A stretch of 64,000 nt of DNA from Paramacrobiotus richtersi (GCA_034698045.1 JAQGAU010000014.1:1-64000), one strand, 5' to 3'; counted from the stretch's first letter, positions 37,001 to 48,380 are shown. Program-made: numbers and translations. Notes: generated by a model not told the origin, from the sequence alone.

Positions 37001-38459
37001 TGGCCACTCCGTCGACGTAAATTAATTATTAAACGTCTACTTCAAAGAAACTTAGCTAGTTATTTTTGCACACTCCGGACACTTTGTATATCAAGCACAA
37101 CACTAATAAAGTCGTTGTCTACCATTCCCTACTAACTGGAGCGAATTTTCTAGATATGGAGCAATGCGTTTTTCTGAATAAAGGGGAGTCTAAAAGAGTT
37201 CAAGGCCTGAATGTAAATGCGGGAAATACCTTCCTCCGCAATATTGCATTCAGTTGTCCTGGAGCGTCGTTCCAGGTAACTGCTGCGCAGAATCCTGAAT
37301 AGATAATTACGTAGATACTGGGAGTACGAATATCGACAAAAATGCAGCTGTTAACTTAAGAATTTGTTGATACAGGTGGATATTACCTTCATATTTCCCA
37401 ACACTCCGGTAAGCGTCTAACTATGTAATTTTCAAAACTTGCACGTGCAAAAGCAAAACGCAGAGTGTTGGTGTAACAGAGGCTATGAAAGTCAACTGCC
37501 AAGGACCCACCTGGTGACCTGTTCTCTACTCGTGGAACGTAGATTACTGGTCATAATTTGGGCCTTGCTGCAATCGTTCCACTTTCAATAACTTGTTTCT
37601 GATTCCTCTTCAACAAGTAATCAAATCTATTCGCATGTATCGGAAATCATGCATGCATTTGGTAATTTCCGCACGGATTACTTACTGACTTAGCACGTCG
37701 CGTTTCTTTCCAGCTTTGCCATAATGCTTTCGTGAACATCTATGGTACTCCACTCTGCTACGAAGGCTCCCCATCCCAAATAACGATTCCGGCGCCTTTC
37801 TTTGTAAGCTCGTTATTACTAAAACCGTTGTACTAAAACTCCGAGTACAGATAGAAGTTGAAAATGCTTTACGAAATAGTATTGCAAAATACCAGAGTCC
37901 AAGTATTTTTTTATAGCACTACTTGTGTTAGATATGGCACCGATTTTACACCATTTAAAACCACTGACGATTCCGGGGATGGCCCCTACATCCCTACACA
38001 TCCCCACACATCCCTGACCTTCCCACATATGTCTGCGCATCCCCGACCTCCCCACACATCCCCACACATCCCCGCACATCCCGCACGTCCCCGACCTCCC
38101 CACACATCTCCGATGAGCTGACCTATGTGGGGAGGTTGCGGGGATGTGCGGGGATGTGTGGGGAGGTCGGGGATGCGCAGACATATGTGGGAAGGTCAGG
38201 GATGTGTGGGGATGTGTAGGGATGTGCAGGGATGTAGGGGATGTACATCCCCGGAATCGTCAAAGGTTTTAAACGGTGTAAAATCGGTGCCATAGATGAC
38301 TTGTGTGAACTGAATTAAGTATAGGTTCAACGGTATCTGAACTGCGTATTCAAGAACAATCGTGACAAGTGTGTGCTTCTGTTTCAGTCGGTGGCTATTT
38401 TCAAGTCATCCACTGCTGGGGCGACTGCAGGCGTGGATTTCACGGTTACATGTGTCTAG
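34069..38459 (+). CDS. secreted EGF-like/CUB-like protein, copy 2
   Basis: Seven exons, 34069-34507, 35174-35257, 36516-36620, 37154-37275, 37376-37408, 37714-37803, 38388-38459 (TAG), give 314 residues with all phases as in copy 1. Signal peptide, then the same eight-cysteine module (CKGYVGNAALRCPCAAPGRR). Exon 2 is longer than in copy 1 and adds extra cysteines (CSACTCPACTCPTTT). Next come a Thr-rich linker (TPTTTALVTTTAAP) and a CUB-like domain with CPGASFQ, AFVNIYGTPLC and FTVTCV. Intron 2 has grown to 1258 bp by insertion of a palindromic element, and intron 6 contains a second palindrome (37934-38293). AATAAA lies at 38619-38624. Apparently intact. Confidence 0.83.
35492..35619. repeat. 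small inverted-repeat element in intron 2
   Basis: The ends ggattgtt and aacaatcc pair, and the arms continue with tgattatt/aataatca blocks around a short GC-richer centre (about 128 bp in all). It is MITE-like; the target duplication is not clear. Confidence 0.5.
35689..36271. mobile_element. ~600-bp palindromic element, copy 2 (in intron 2)
   Basis: A palindrome with outer arms taagtattggtgaaaccacg and its complement near 36252-36271. The inner order of blocks is the same as in 25997-26589 (tccgtttgtgcgcgcaacg, then gcgcaatagcggcaaaaag, then an AT-rich centre near 35990). It lies inside intron 2 of EGF/CUB-like gene 2. Gene 1's intron 2 is only 166 bp and lacks it. Confidence 0.78.
37934..38293. 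mobile_element. 360-bp palindrome rich in CATCCC/GGGATG units (in intron 6)
   Basis: Terminal arms atggcaccgattttacacc and complement are nearly perfect, flanked on each side by agat (37930-37933, 38294-38297), a possible 4-bp target duplication. Inside the arms are runs of short units such as cacatcccc and cgacctcccc on the left and their complements on the right, with the turn near 38115. Strand composition flips from C-rich to G-rich at the centre. It has no coding capacity and is a foldback element or MITE of unknown family. Confidence 0.75.
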
Positions 38460-38618
38460 CAGAACGGGGAGTGACACCTTCCGTGATGTCTCCGTAGAAG
38501 TGTCCTTACTGTATTACCATTCCGGTCCATTCGATCAAAATTTTAGTGTGCTAAAATGTGTAATTTGTTGACATTGTTGCGCTGTCAAAAATGTGCGGCA
38601 GTTTGTTGCGGTTAGCGA

Positions 38619-38624
38619 ATAAAG
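38619..38624 (+). terminator. probable poly(A) signal of EGF/CUB-like gene 2
   Basis: AATAAA about 160 bp after the stop codon; the paralogous position in copy 1 reads GATAAA. Confidence 0.45.
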
Positions 38625-38739
38625 GTTCAGTGAGTGGACTTGCAGTTTTGCCACTCCCGGCCCCTGTCAAAATGTATGCACCATGTGCTTGTAAGAATGT
38701 GTTCTGTGCTGTTCACGAGTTTCCAGAAAATACTATGGG

Positions 38740-39000
38740 CGTGGTACTGTATATGTATGGTTTTCGTAAGTCGTATTGAATTCTGTGCTACAAAAGTAAC
38801 ATACGGTTGGCATTGGCAAAAGACAAGAAGTAATTCCGTTTTAGCTGTTACGTGTTAACCGGTTCGTTAAGAATTTCGCTTCATACTTATTTACAGTACG
38901 CTGACATAAACAATGCAATTTTTCGGTAACACGAACCAAACTGCCCGACAAGTTTCATTCTCGATTCTTATGTGCCTTTAACACTCACCAAATTACACAC
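38740..39000. repeat. repeat C, copy 1
   Basis: Shares ordered blocks (gtatggttttcg, gaattctgtgctac, aagtaacat, cgctgacataaacaatg, caagtttcattctcg) with 47680-48380 and 50250-50460. It marks the left edge of the first large tandem unit. Confidence 0.65.
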
Positions 39001-40310
39001 TTTAATTACGTGTCATTTCCAAGTGAGCCTCTGAGGCCAGCCAATCAAATGTCCCTAATACGCCTTAAAATCGAGGCCAAATGGGCAAGTCAGGGTTTGC
39101 GCCAAATTTATGCAAAGCTCAAAATAACTCCGTATTTCAGTAACTAACGTCGAATCAGACAAGACCTGACTCGTACGTTTGAATCGTACATCCTAAGTAA
39201 CTAGCTTCCACATTCCAGAGAACTCACGTTTTTACTGGGTCGACCCATTGAAAATTCGTTTAACACAGTAGACAAGGCATGTAACGAACGGGCACGTTCT
39301 GTACTAATCGACTCACGTCTGGGCATGGAAACTTTCTCGCAGATGTGGGTTCTTACATTATTTCATGGTTAAGATTCAAGTCCAATTTTAGTCAAGATTC
39401 CTCAATGCTCAACAATAGGTAAGGTAATAAAACATCCCTCGCAAACTCCAGAATCCATATTCGAATATTCTTCTTCGATGTCAACTGGCTCGCCCGTTTC
39501 ATCGATCACTTCATCGTCATTCGTCACTCATTATTACCATACCACCTTTCTGATCCTGAATATCTAATCCTGAGGTCGACCTCCAAGAGCGCATTTTGCG
39601 TGACATATTCACTGTACGCTTAACCCATGAACCATGGAAAGAAGAGAACTAGAACCAGCTAGTTTTATGTATGTTATGCACGCCAGAAAATTGTGATTTC
39701 TTAAACGCAGCGCAGAAAATGTGCAGGCCGTGCCTGAGGCAGGAGCATGTCAATCGGACAGTTTTTCTGTCAAAACTCGCACAAAAAGTTTGATCAAGTT
39801 TTCTGAGGTTATTCTCCAGAAGAATTTTTTTCCGCTGTATGCTTAGCGCCATGAAGTAAAGAAATCATTTCTTGATTGTTCGAAATAAATGAATCAGCTT
39901 TACAAAATTTTACATTGATACAGTCGGTGGATCACATAACACTTCCGGAAAAAGCGGTCTTTGCGGCCGGAGCGATAACTTTTTTCGTAGCTGTTTTTTA
40001 AGGCCGTTGTTTTGATCAATTTGATGTTCTAATAATGCCCCAGGAATTCAGAGGCGAAAGAGGTACGAAGGCTTAAAACTTAATTTTTGGCGAATTTTTT
40101 TAAGTATTTAAAGGCCTCAGAGACCGCTCGGATTGGGTGAGTGTTAATTTACATCTAGTATCTATTTCTTAACCAAAACACAGGATGACGTAAAACAACT
40201 TCTAATCAATCCATGGGACTGCTTGTATCAAACGAAACAGCAGTTAATGCACTTCTTGTAACACAGCACATTTCCAGACACAATTTAACTAAACAAGAAC
40301 AAAGTAACAC
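39001..40310. other. intergenic, nothing recognised; right edge duplicated
   Basis: From about 40200 to 40310 the sequence matches 50690-50785 (shared gcagttaatgcactt), the 3' flank of LRR copy C. The rest has no recognisable gene. Confidence 0.5.
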
Positions 40311-40314
40311 TTAA

Positions 40315-40964
40315 GGCCACAGCTAGCAGACGATAGTGACCCCAGAATAGTTTGGTTTTTTGCGCTACCTGTAAGTTTAAAAATAGCTCTGCACAATGGC
40401 CGCATGCGCAAGGCATTCAGCTGCACAATGGTGTGCCGCGATCCTCTGGGGCCCCATTGTCCACTGAGCTATTCATCAAACAATGAAAAAACTTTGAAAG
40501 CTAATTCTGAATGGGAAAGTTTTTCCGATTTGAGATTGCGAGACGACAATCGTCGTGTTTTCGTCCAGAAAGACTAACAACCGAAACAAATCCTGAAAAA
40601 GTTCAAAAATGATTAAATAAATCCAAAAAAACGCTTTTTAAAAAGTGTTTTTTCAGTTTTTTTTCGTTATTTTTGAGTTTTTTCAAGATTTGTTTCGGTT
40701 GTTAGTCTTTCTGGATGCAAACACGTCGATTGTCGTCTCGCAATCCCAAATCGGAAGAACTTTCTCATTCAGAATTAGCTTCTAAAGTTTTTCCATTGTT
40801 TGATGAATAGCTCAGTGGACAATGGGGCCCCAGAGGATCGCGGCACACCATTGTGAAGCTGAATGACTTGCGCATGCGGCCATTGTGCAGAGCCATTTTT
40901 AAACTTGCAGAAAGCGCAAAAAAACGAACTATTCTGGGCTCGCTATCGTCTGCTAGCTGTGGCC
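40315..40964. mobile_element. piggyBac-type (TTAA) palindromic MITE
   Basis: A 650-bp foldback element starts GGCCACAGCTAGCAGACGAT and ends in its complement, flanked by TTAA on both sides (40311-40314, 40965-40968). The arms pair over most of their length (tggggccccattgtccactg against its complement near 40815) around an AT-rich centre near 40640. The paralogous site of LRR copy C has a single TTAA at 50789-50792. It has no transposase. The element abuts the stop codon of LRR copy B. Confidence 0.88.
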
Positions 40965-42750
40965 TTAACAACTGCTTTCGCCTGCATATGCCACCGGTAC
41001 AGCACTATCGTCAATGATCTCCTGCACGCGCACCAGAAAACTTGCCATTTTCGATTGGCAAACATCGCTCCAGTCACTATGAAATTCTAGTTTCTTGGCC
41101 ACTGATCGGTCGGGATCGAAAACATTGATGCTGCCCACTCCGGCTTGGCACTGTGCGTTAACAACATCGCTTCGGTTGGAGACCCGAGTTGCTATTCCAA
41201 ACTGCTCCAAAGCAGCGTGATGAAGATAGTTCAGTTTCCCTCCACAGAAGTGAGCCCCGTCGCTGGTGTAAACAACCGTTGTTAGGTTGGAACTGTCCAG
41301 ACTATTATTGGACACTTTGACACCATCAAATGTGCAGTTGATTTTCAGGGTGTGCGAACACTGCTGTGATGTCGTTTCGCGTACAGGACCACTCGTACCT
41401 AGAAAACACTTGCCAATTACAAAACAGTGTTCAGCATGTGTAAGCCTTTTTTATACTTAACAGTTTCGGTATTTCGTCAAGTCTACTGTTTTAGCGGCGT
41501 GCCAGAGTCTGACTTTATTCGTCCCACACGTAGCCATCAGAATGGCGTTTCGAGAATGTCCTGCCCGGATTCGAATCGCCCATCGTAAAAAATCTTCCAT
41601 TTCGCAGCAGGAACAATCGGTTGAGGAAAGACATAATTGGTTATAGCTGAAGTCGTAATAGAAATCGTCCGGATCCCGTGGATCTATGGTGTCTAGAACT
41701 TGTTTATGGATAGACCAGAGCGCGTTTTCCCACATATTAAGGCGTTTTAGTCGTAACTGGAAATTCGGACCACTGTTGTTGAGTAGCCGTAATTTTGGGG
41801 ACTGAAAGCTAACGTCAAGATCCAACTATAAAAAAAGGAACAGTTGACGACATAAGGACAATTTTGTGCAAAGCAATACGAGAAAGGAATAAATAATTTA
41901 TGAAAATAATTTAAATGGTATGTATAAACGAACCGCCGGGGATGCATGAAAACTTGACCACTACTTCAGAGTACTACTACCACTACTAGAGTTCACAACG
42001 TACGGTGTACCGATGTTAAGTTGCTCGCGTTGCGCAGAATCTGATGTTTATTAGAAGGTCAGCTTGCATGATCCACGAATAGTTGTCCCTATATATCCGC
42101 GCCTAGTGGAGACGTACCAATTATTTTGCCACGGGCCGAAATACCGCGAAATCCAGTTCCTGAATTCTGTTGTCCCAAAGGTCAATTTCCCGTAGGCTAC
42201 TATCCAGGTATCCACCATCAGCCAGCGACTCAAACGTGTCGATACCGATATCTGCTATGTCATTAACCTGAAGTCTCAAAACATCGAGGGATCGAAATCC
42301 GCGAAAAAATGCCCCATCCAGATACCCAATTCTTGAATGGTGAACAGTTAATTCGGTTATCTGATGTTTAACAAAGCGTAGAAAAAAGTTTAGCAGAAGT
42401 CGATTTCCGTCGGCAGATTGAAGTCCGTCTAGGCGCACGTGCGATAAAGCCGGCCGGTATGGAATCGGTTCTAAATTATTGTGGAGCGTACTGCAGAAGT
42501 TGCGGATTCTTCCGTCTTCAGAGTATCCAAAATTGTGCGCGCTGGGACACTCAATAACGAGTTTTTTGATGTGTTGTGGAATTTCGTGCACATGGAAATT
42601 GGTTGGGAACTGAAAATTCGTACCAGTGCACTCAACTTCTATACCACTAACGAGACATTGTGGATGTGGTACATTAGCTGAAGAACACCTTGCAAAAAGT
42701 AGAAAAATGCCCAAATCAATCAGGCGCAGTCTGCTTGCCATGATCAGCAT
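40965..42750 (-). pseudogene. secreted LRR protein, copy B, with premature stop
   Basis: Minus-strand exons 42118-42750, 41462-41825 and 40965-41398 align with copies A and C. They would encode 476 residues but for a TAA (plus strand 42121-42123), one codon before the exon 1 donor, where A and C have TCT (Ser). Splice sites (donor GTACGT, acceptor tatag; donor GTTAAG, acceptor tctag) and the rest of the frame look intact. The signal peptide (RLIDLGIFLLFARCSSA), LRRs, the CSCC cap cluster and SINVFDPDRS are kept. Introns are 292 and 63 bp. The last codon TGT and stop TAA overlap the TTAA target of the adjoining MITE. Either a 210-residue truncated secreted protein is made, or an upstream donor bypasses the stop. 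This looks like a young pseudogene or a diverging allele-like copy. Confidence 0.75.
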
Positions 42751-43140
42751 GGTGAAGAATCAAGATACCGTGGTACTCGAAAACAGCACAATAAACGTGA
42801 TATTTTTACAAGTGGATTTGTTGGGTCTCATGCATTGGCTTTTTCTGTTGTTTCGGCTTTTGCCAAGTATCCAGAGAAAAACGACTGTAATGCATCGACG
42901 CACACAAAGAAGAACTGTACTGTACTGTACTGTACAGCATTAGTTTCATAAACATTATACGCAGTTACTACAGTCTACATGAACAGAATCGCATCAGTTT
43001 ATTGGTGGCGTGAACAAACCCTTATCCGATTTGAGAATCTACGCAAACATGTGATACGATCACTGTGAAAGCAGACTGATTCTAGCCGAAGGAGTGCTAT
43101 TTCCAATTTATTATTTTATGTATACGTAGTATGCCACACT
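42751..43140. other. upstream flank of LRR copy B, duplicated
   Basis: Matches 52640-53005 upstream of copy C (shared cgcagttactaca and gtttattggtggc blocks). No gene. Confidence 0.65.
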
Positions 43141-44268
43141 GGATGAAAATCATTTCAATGGATTTGGCGAATGTTCTTTCTTTTACAGTACATCATACGA
43201 AAATAAAAATCATATTCCGGATGGACAGGAACTTGTTTTGGCATAGTGTTCATCGGATACCAGCGCTACATTAAAAGAAGGCATTACGTAAAATCGACGT
43301 TGTACGCATACTACACGTAAAAACTGCAACGTTAACGAACCTTAGAAAAGATGTACGTCACAATCCATAGTTGTATAGATATTTCACACGTATTGAAAAA
43401 TTTCAGTACATGCAAAGGGAATCGCTTTTATAACTAACCGGTAGAGACTGTAGCGGCTCCAAACTGGCGAATACAAATAATACGCCTGGTGGTGGAACGG
43501 AGGGGACGTATGTCATACAGGGATGCACGCGGTGGGTATGTCAATGCATCCTACTTGGTCGTGCGGAGATGGACCCTAGAAAACATATCACAATCATTGC
43601 AAGTTCATGCAGATGAATAAGCTGACCTTTTTATGCACCATGTCGATAACGTCTGGATTTCCATTATTTGCTCTATCAGCGCCTCAACATTTGAGGCGCT
43701 GATAGAGGAAATAAGGGATTATAAGTTCCGTATTGTTTAATACTAAAAGATTAAAATCGAACTTCTGCACTGAATACAGTGATTACTGCATTAATAATGG
43801 CAGTCTGCGATATTCACGTACCTTCGTCAGTGTTAATCTCGATGTCCTTATGAGGACATCGACATTAATACCGACGAAGAAACTGATCAGTTTCCTCATG
43901 CTTCCAAAACATTAGTTTCTGGTACCTGCATGTCTTCGTGACTTTTGTCGGGGGTTTTTGTCTCCTCTTGGAGGAATCGGGATCTTGTTTTCTAGCGGCG
44001 AGAAGCAACAGGAAAGAATCTTGTTTTCATACATTAAAATATGTCCCCGCTTCCGTTCGGCATTCATAAAATGTATGCAGTTGCCGTCCATATATAAATA
44101 CGGATATAAATATCAGTATCAATTCTATATAAGTTGGAACCAATGCGAATACTTCTCCGGGAAGTCCCGTAAAGCCGCTAAACAGGATTGTTTACTCTGT
44201 AAACAGCTCTGGATATACGGAAATATCATTTGCTGGATTGTCCGGTTGTTGATTCTGCCTTCAGTGTA
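43141..44268. repeat. duplicated block and start of repeat A, copy 1
   Basis: Paralogous to 54511-56870, where the copy is interrupted by a SINE. Contains the hairpins 43671-43707 (17-bp perfect stem, 3-nt loop) and 43822-43880. Includes the phrase gtcgggggtttttgtctcc, shared by several later repeat A copies. Confidence 0.7.
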
Positions 44269-45213
44269 CCAGGTGGCGCGCTTATAATTTCCCTAGTTGT
44301 TTTGTGGGATATCTTCGTAACCAGTGATCAGACATTAAACATCTTACGTTTGTTTTAAAGAACAATGTATCGTCTTCAAAATAAGTCAGGCCGAGCTCGC
44401 CAAGAACATTGCACAGTCAGCCTGTAGCGTGTCGAACAGTACAGGCCGATATTTTCCCATGACCCACAAATTTGAAACCGGAATTTCTCGTAATTTCCTA
44501 CCTGCTCATTCAAATTCGCTCGTTTTGCGCTCGTTCATTGCAGAGTATTATGTCGTAATGACCTGCGAAAATCCGGCACTTGATTCCCCCTGGTACAGTT
44601 TCTGGACCAGTTTAAGTTTAGTTAAATTTATGAAATTTTTTTCGGAAAAAATACCAGAATTTGTGCAACTTGCGGACGCTGGTTACACCAAAAGTGCACA
44701 ATGACAAATAACACATTTTCTGAAAGGGCATGAATCGGTGTTATTGTTTATTGGAAATCGGCTCCTTCAAATTTATTTTGTATCTAAAATCTATGAGGAG
44801 ATATTTTGCGTCTAGGTTTCCACGGAAAAGACAAGTCACCAGGCACTAGTTCTAGCAAGACTGTCTCTCTGTGGTACAACCAAATCCAACGGGAAATATG
44901 TCATAACGTAGAGCGGAAAATGCTCTTTCTGATGATATGACAGTGGTGATTTTGCACCGCCTTACGACCAAGCTCGAGGCGAAATACTAAATATGTAAAT
45001 TTCTAACAGCCGTCCCGAAGCCATCATGGAGTTACGGTAGTTCTACACTAAAAATCGTTAGGTATTACTATGAGAAAATCTATCGCCCTGGCTCTACATA
45101 TTCTATGGTAGGATGGTTGGGCTTTCGAAAACTCAAAAAACGATAGAAATCGGCTGACTGGTTCATGAGCTGTCCAAGCTTCTGTATAGAGAAATTAAAA
45201 GCGCGCCACCTGG
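44269..45213. mobile_element. mariner-like non-autonomous element in repeat A
   Basis: 945 bp with terminal inverted repeats CCAGGTGGCGCGCTT and complement, and TA on both sides (44267-44268, 45214-45215). The other repeat A copies continue across this point (about 56935). Immediately right of the element the flank reads as an inverted copy of the left flank (tattctatcactgcaggc). A 91-codon frame at 44429-44704 has no transposase motif. Confidence 0.7.
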
Positions 45214-45215
45214 TA

Positions 45216-46400
45216 TATTCTATCACTGCAGGCATAATCAGTAATCTCAATTTAAATGTAAGGCAAATCCAGGCAAGGAAGACATTCCAAAATTCCCTAT
45301 AACTTCTGCATAAAGTCTAGCTCGTCGACAATTTGCGGCCATTTCCAGATCTGCACGAACTTCAGCTGTAACTGCATGAAGAAAAATTGTATAACTGCAT
45401 GTGTCACGGTCTATCATATTCGTATGAACAACTGGGGAACCTGTGGGCGAGCACTAATTGAGCAAATGAAAGAAAAGGATCGATGGACAACACGGTTTAG
45501 AGTATCTTTATCTACGTACGGTAGTACTGCACCGGCATTAGTCGAAGCGTTTCTTGGAGGACGCTTCTTAGTGGAGCTTTCTGTCGCGGTGCTAATTAAC
45601 GGCTGAATAGTTTACTGATTAAACGGTAAATATTGCCTTGTTAGTACATGGATGAGGAACGCATAGTCCTGGTTGAGTCATCAGTATAAGTTGATCGTAG
45701 CGGCAGAGCAGAGGAAACAGCTCTATCACGATCGACCAAGGACTGAAATAGGGAAGCGAGATAACGGACGGAAATATAGCTGACTCATTTGATCTTTTAG
45801 TCTAGAGTGGTAAAGTGTGTGACGCATGCTCCCAGTTTGGGAAACTGTTATAAGCACAGGAACGTGCGTTTGAGAATATCATAATAATTATAGACATCAT
45901 CATGGAATAGATATGTAGATCATAACGGAAGATCTGAGCGGGATGTGAACAGCAGAACATCGTTGGGATCGTCTTGCAAGTTCAGACTGTTCTTATGCTG
46001 GATTTGTCACCTTTGTCCGAACTCTCATGGTTCCGCAAGCGTCATTGTAATGGTCAATTATATAAAGGTCATTGGCATGAAACTCGGGCTGTTGTCGTGT
46101 TATAACGTTGTATGACCTTTGATGAGGATCTATATGATGGTACACCAGCACAGTATAACCAGCCACCAACATAATGTAGGATGGTACCTGCCACACAAAC
46201 CAATCGTACGCAGTATAACCATCTTCGTTATAAATTCAACAACGTATACCACTACTTACGCTCCTTCCGGAGCACTCAAGTCGTTCAATATTTACACAGG
46301 CGTGGCTACGTTATTAACGTTCCGTTCTACGCAGTCTCAGTAAAAAAGCCCGTTACAGGAAAAATTTAGCCAAAAGAATCCCAGACCTAGAAATGTACAA
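45216..46400. repeat. repeat A, copy 1, continued
   Basis: 45300-45610 and 46270-46345 recur at 49160-49450, 56990-57370, 58100-58500, 59160-59580 and 60430-60806 (landmarks: agatctgcacgaacttcag, tgtaactgcatg, acgttattgacgttt). 45620-46270 appears unique to this copy. Not coding. Confidence 0.65.
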
Positions 46401-47520
46401 ATGTACAGGCCTTACCGTCAACCAGCTTGGTAATACATTTCTGCTTTTCGAGTTTGCAGTGACTGACTAGCACAGTTCAAAAGGTCGGATTTCTCACTAA
46501 ACATATTTCGGAAATAAATCTTTTACAGTTTTCACTTCCAATTACGCATTTGACTTCACACATACAATGTAATCTTTATTCCTCTCACAGTACCAACGCT
46601 AGCGCACAAGATCACTTCAAGTTTCGAATGTACACTGTACAATGTTCTTATGGTCGAAGCATGATGTGCTAGTTATAACCTATGGAATATATAACGCGAA
46701 ATTCGATTGTTACAACATAAAGAGTAGATAGGCAACAATGTGCTTCAGCTATCAAGTGCACGAAAGGAAGGAAATTAAAATCAGTGTACAGTTTTTCCGC
46801 AAGTTACTGTGCGTGTGTAGCATACAAAACGGGAAACAATTAAAAATCTTTTAAATTCAGAACATTCGGGAGTTCAAAAACACGACTGGGCTGCGCGCTA
46901 GCACAGTCACTCTTGTTATTTATTAGTATTATTAACGGGTGGCTCTCACTGCTAGTTTTTATGTGCCGATATGGAGGACAGTTTTGGCTGCACCAGTTCC
47001 GGGGAATGTGCAGCGCAGTGCAGCCAAATTAGCGGCTAAACATCCGGAACATGTGTTCAAGTGAGTTTTTCACGCCGGGATGTAGTTGCAGTATCAACAC
47101 AATTCTAATGCATTTATTTCATTGGCATCACACGCTCCACTACGTGAACATCCAGGTGGAGCTGATAAAAACGTAGCTGTTTTTTAATAATCATATTTAA
47201 TCAGTTAATGGCTGCCGCCGGCTCTTTACTGCATGGAAATATGAGCAGCCTTTACAAAGAAAGAAACGCCTGTTGTTCCTCTTTGACAATCTGTCACAGA
47301 TGCTCAAGCTGGCATAAAATCGATTACCTCCCACTTACCAAGCGTTTCCCAAGCGAGGAATGTACTGTAATCTTAATGACGAACAGTATGTCGGCTGTAC
47401 GGCCATGTGCAGTTTGTGCTCCCGCGCCCTGGAACGCTTTTTCTCAAAGAAGGCGCGTGCTGGCACGTAACCCATAAAACCGCCCAGGCAGAAAAAGTCC
47501 GGAGGGGCCTTGTTCTAGTT
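46401..47520. repeat. repeat B, copy 1
   Basis: Shared with 62640-63700 and partly with 49600-49930 and 57990-58080 (landmarks ttattagcgggtggct, gtgcgttcaagt, caggtggagctgataaaaac). A short protein-like stretch (SSWHKIDYLP) at about 47310 lies in a frame that is not kept in the other copies. Confidence 0.6.
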
Positions 47521-47679
47521 CGCATAAGTTTAGCGGTCATACACGCGTAGAGACTGACAAAAAACAACGATGGAAAAACAAACTCTGGATGAACAACAGT
47601 TTTGGAAAACAGTTTATCACAACAACATGAGGCGCTCAACAACACCCGTCGGTGGACTGCTTGCACCTACCGAGTAAAC

Positions 47680-48380
47680 ACTGTATGGTTTTTGTAACAA
47701 GTACTAGATTCTGCGCTGCAGAAGTAACATTTGGATGGCAAACAGAGCAAAGAGACAGTAGTAATGGTCAGTACGTGGTGTGGGATGCTACGTGCTCTTG
47801 CACGGTGGTGTCGTCTTATGTGGATGGTTCGTCAAAGAAAGCTGGGACAGTAGCACGTAACCGGGAGGCAGCGAAGAAGAATCACTAGGAATTTAACGAG
47901 CGCCATATCTCTTCCTACCAGTCGTCTGTGAAACCCTCGGAGTCTTTGGCGAATCCACAAAAGATCTTTTTAAGTTTTTAGGTCGTAAAATTTTTGAAAA
48001 ATCGGGTGAAGCGCGTTCTACTGCCTTTTTGAAACAGCGTTTTTCTGTTGCTGTCGTTAGAGGATCCGCGGCGTCAGTGTTGTGCACATTGCCACATCCT
48101 AAGGCGGTTTTGAATGATTAGACTGGTGCTGGTTGTCTTGGTTTCAATTTTTAGTAATGACATTATTGCAGTAGTTATTTTAGCGCCAGCTTCGTTGTAC
48201 CGCATTCCCAATAAATTTCGTGGTAGTAATTCCGCTGGCGCCGTTTTCGGTGTTACGTTGTCAACCGTTTCGTCAAGAACTGCGCTTCGTACTTATTTCC
48301 GGTACGCTGAGATAAACAATGAAACTTGTAGGTAACATTAACCAAATTCCTGGCAAGCTTCATTCTCGATTCTTATATGT
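47680..48380. repeat. repeat C, copy 2 (split by the LINE)
   Basis: The left part (47680-47765) and right part (48223-48380) join across the LINE to give the same order of blocks as 38740-39000 and 50250-50460. Confidence 0.65.
47766..48222 (+). mobile_element. 5'-truncated LINE insertion (ORF2 tail)
   Basis: 457 bp flanked by an 8-bp direct repeat GTAGTAAT (47758-47765, 48223-48230). Plus-strand frames encode the end of a non-LTR ORF2: VVWDATCSCTVVSSYV, then VCETLGVFGESTKDLFKFLG, then EARSTAFLKQRFSVAVVRGS, ending TLPHPKAVLND with TAG at about 48118-48120, followed by a short 3' UTR with aataaattt near the end. Intact up to a change of frame near 47890. It sits inside repeat C; the copies at 38740 and 50250 lack it. 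It belongs to the same LINE group as the fragment at 31610-32530. Confidence 0.82.

Noticed and set aside
37858-38184. Proline/histidine-rich repeat protein frames on both strands
   Set aside because: Both follow from the CATCCC/GGGATG units of the intronic palindrome. No start or splice evidence.
40765-41090. Open frames on both strands within and beside the TTAA element
   Set aside because: They are mirror images produced by the palindromic arms and run into the LRR gene in the wrong frame.
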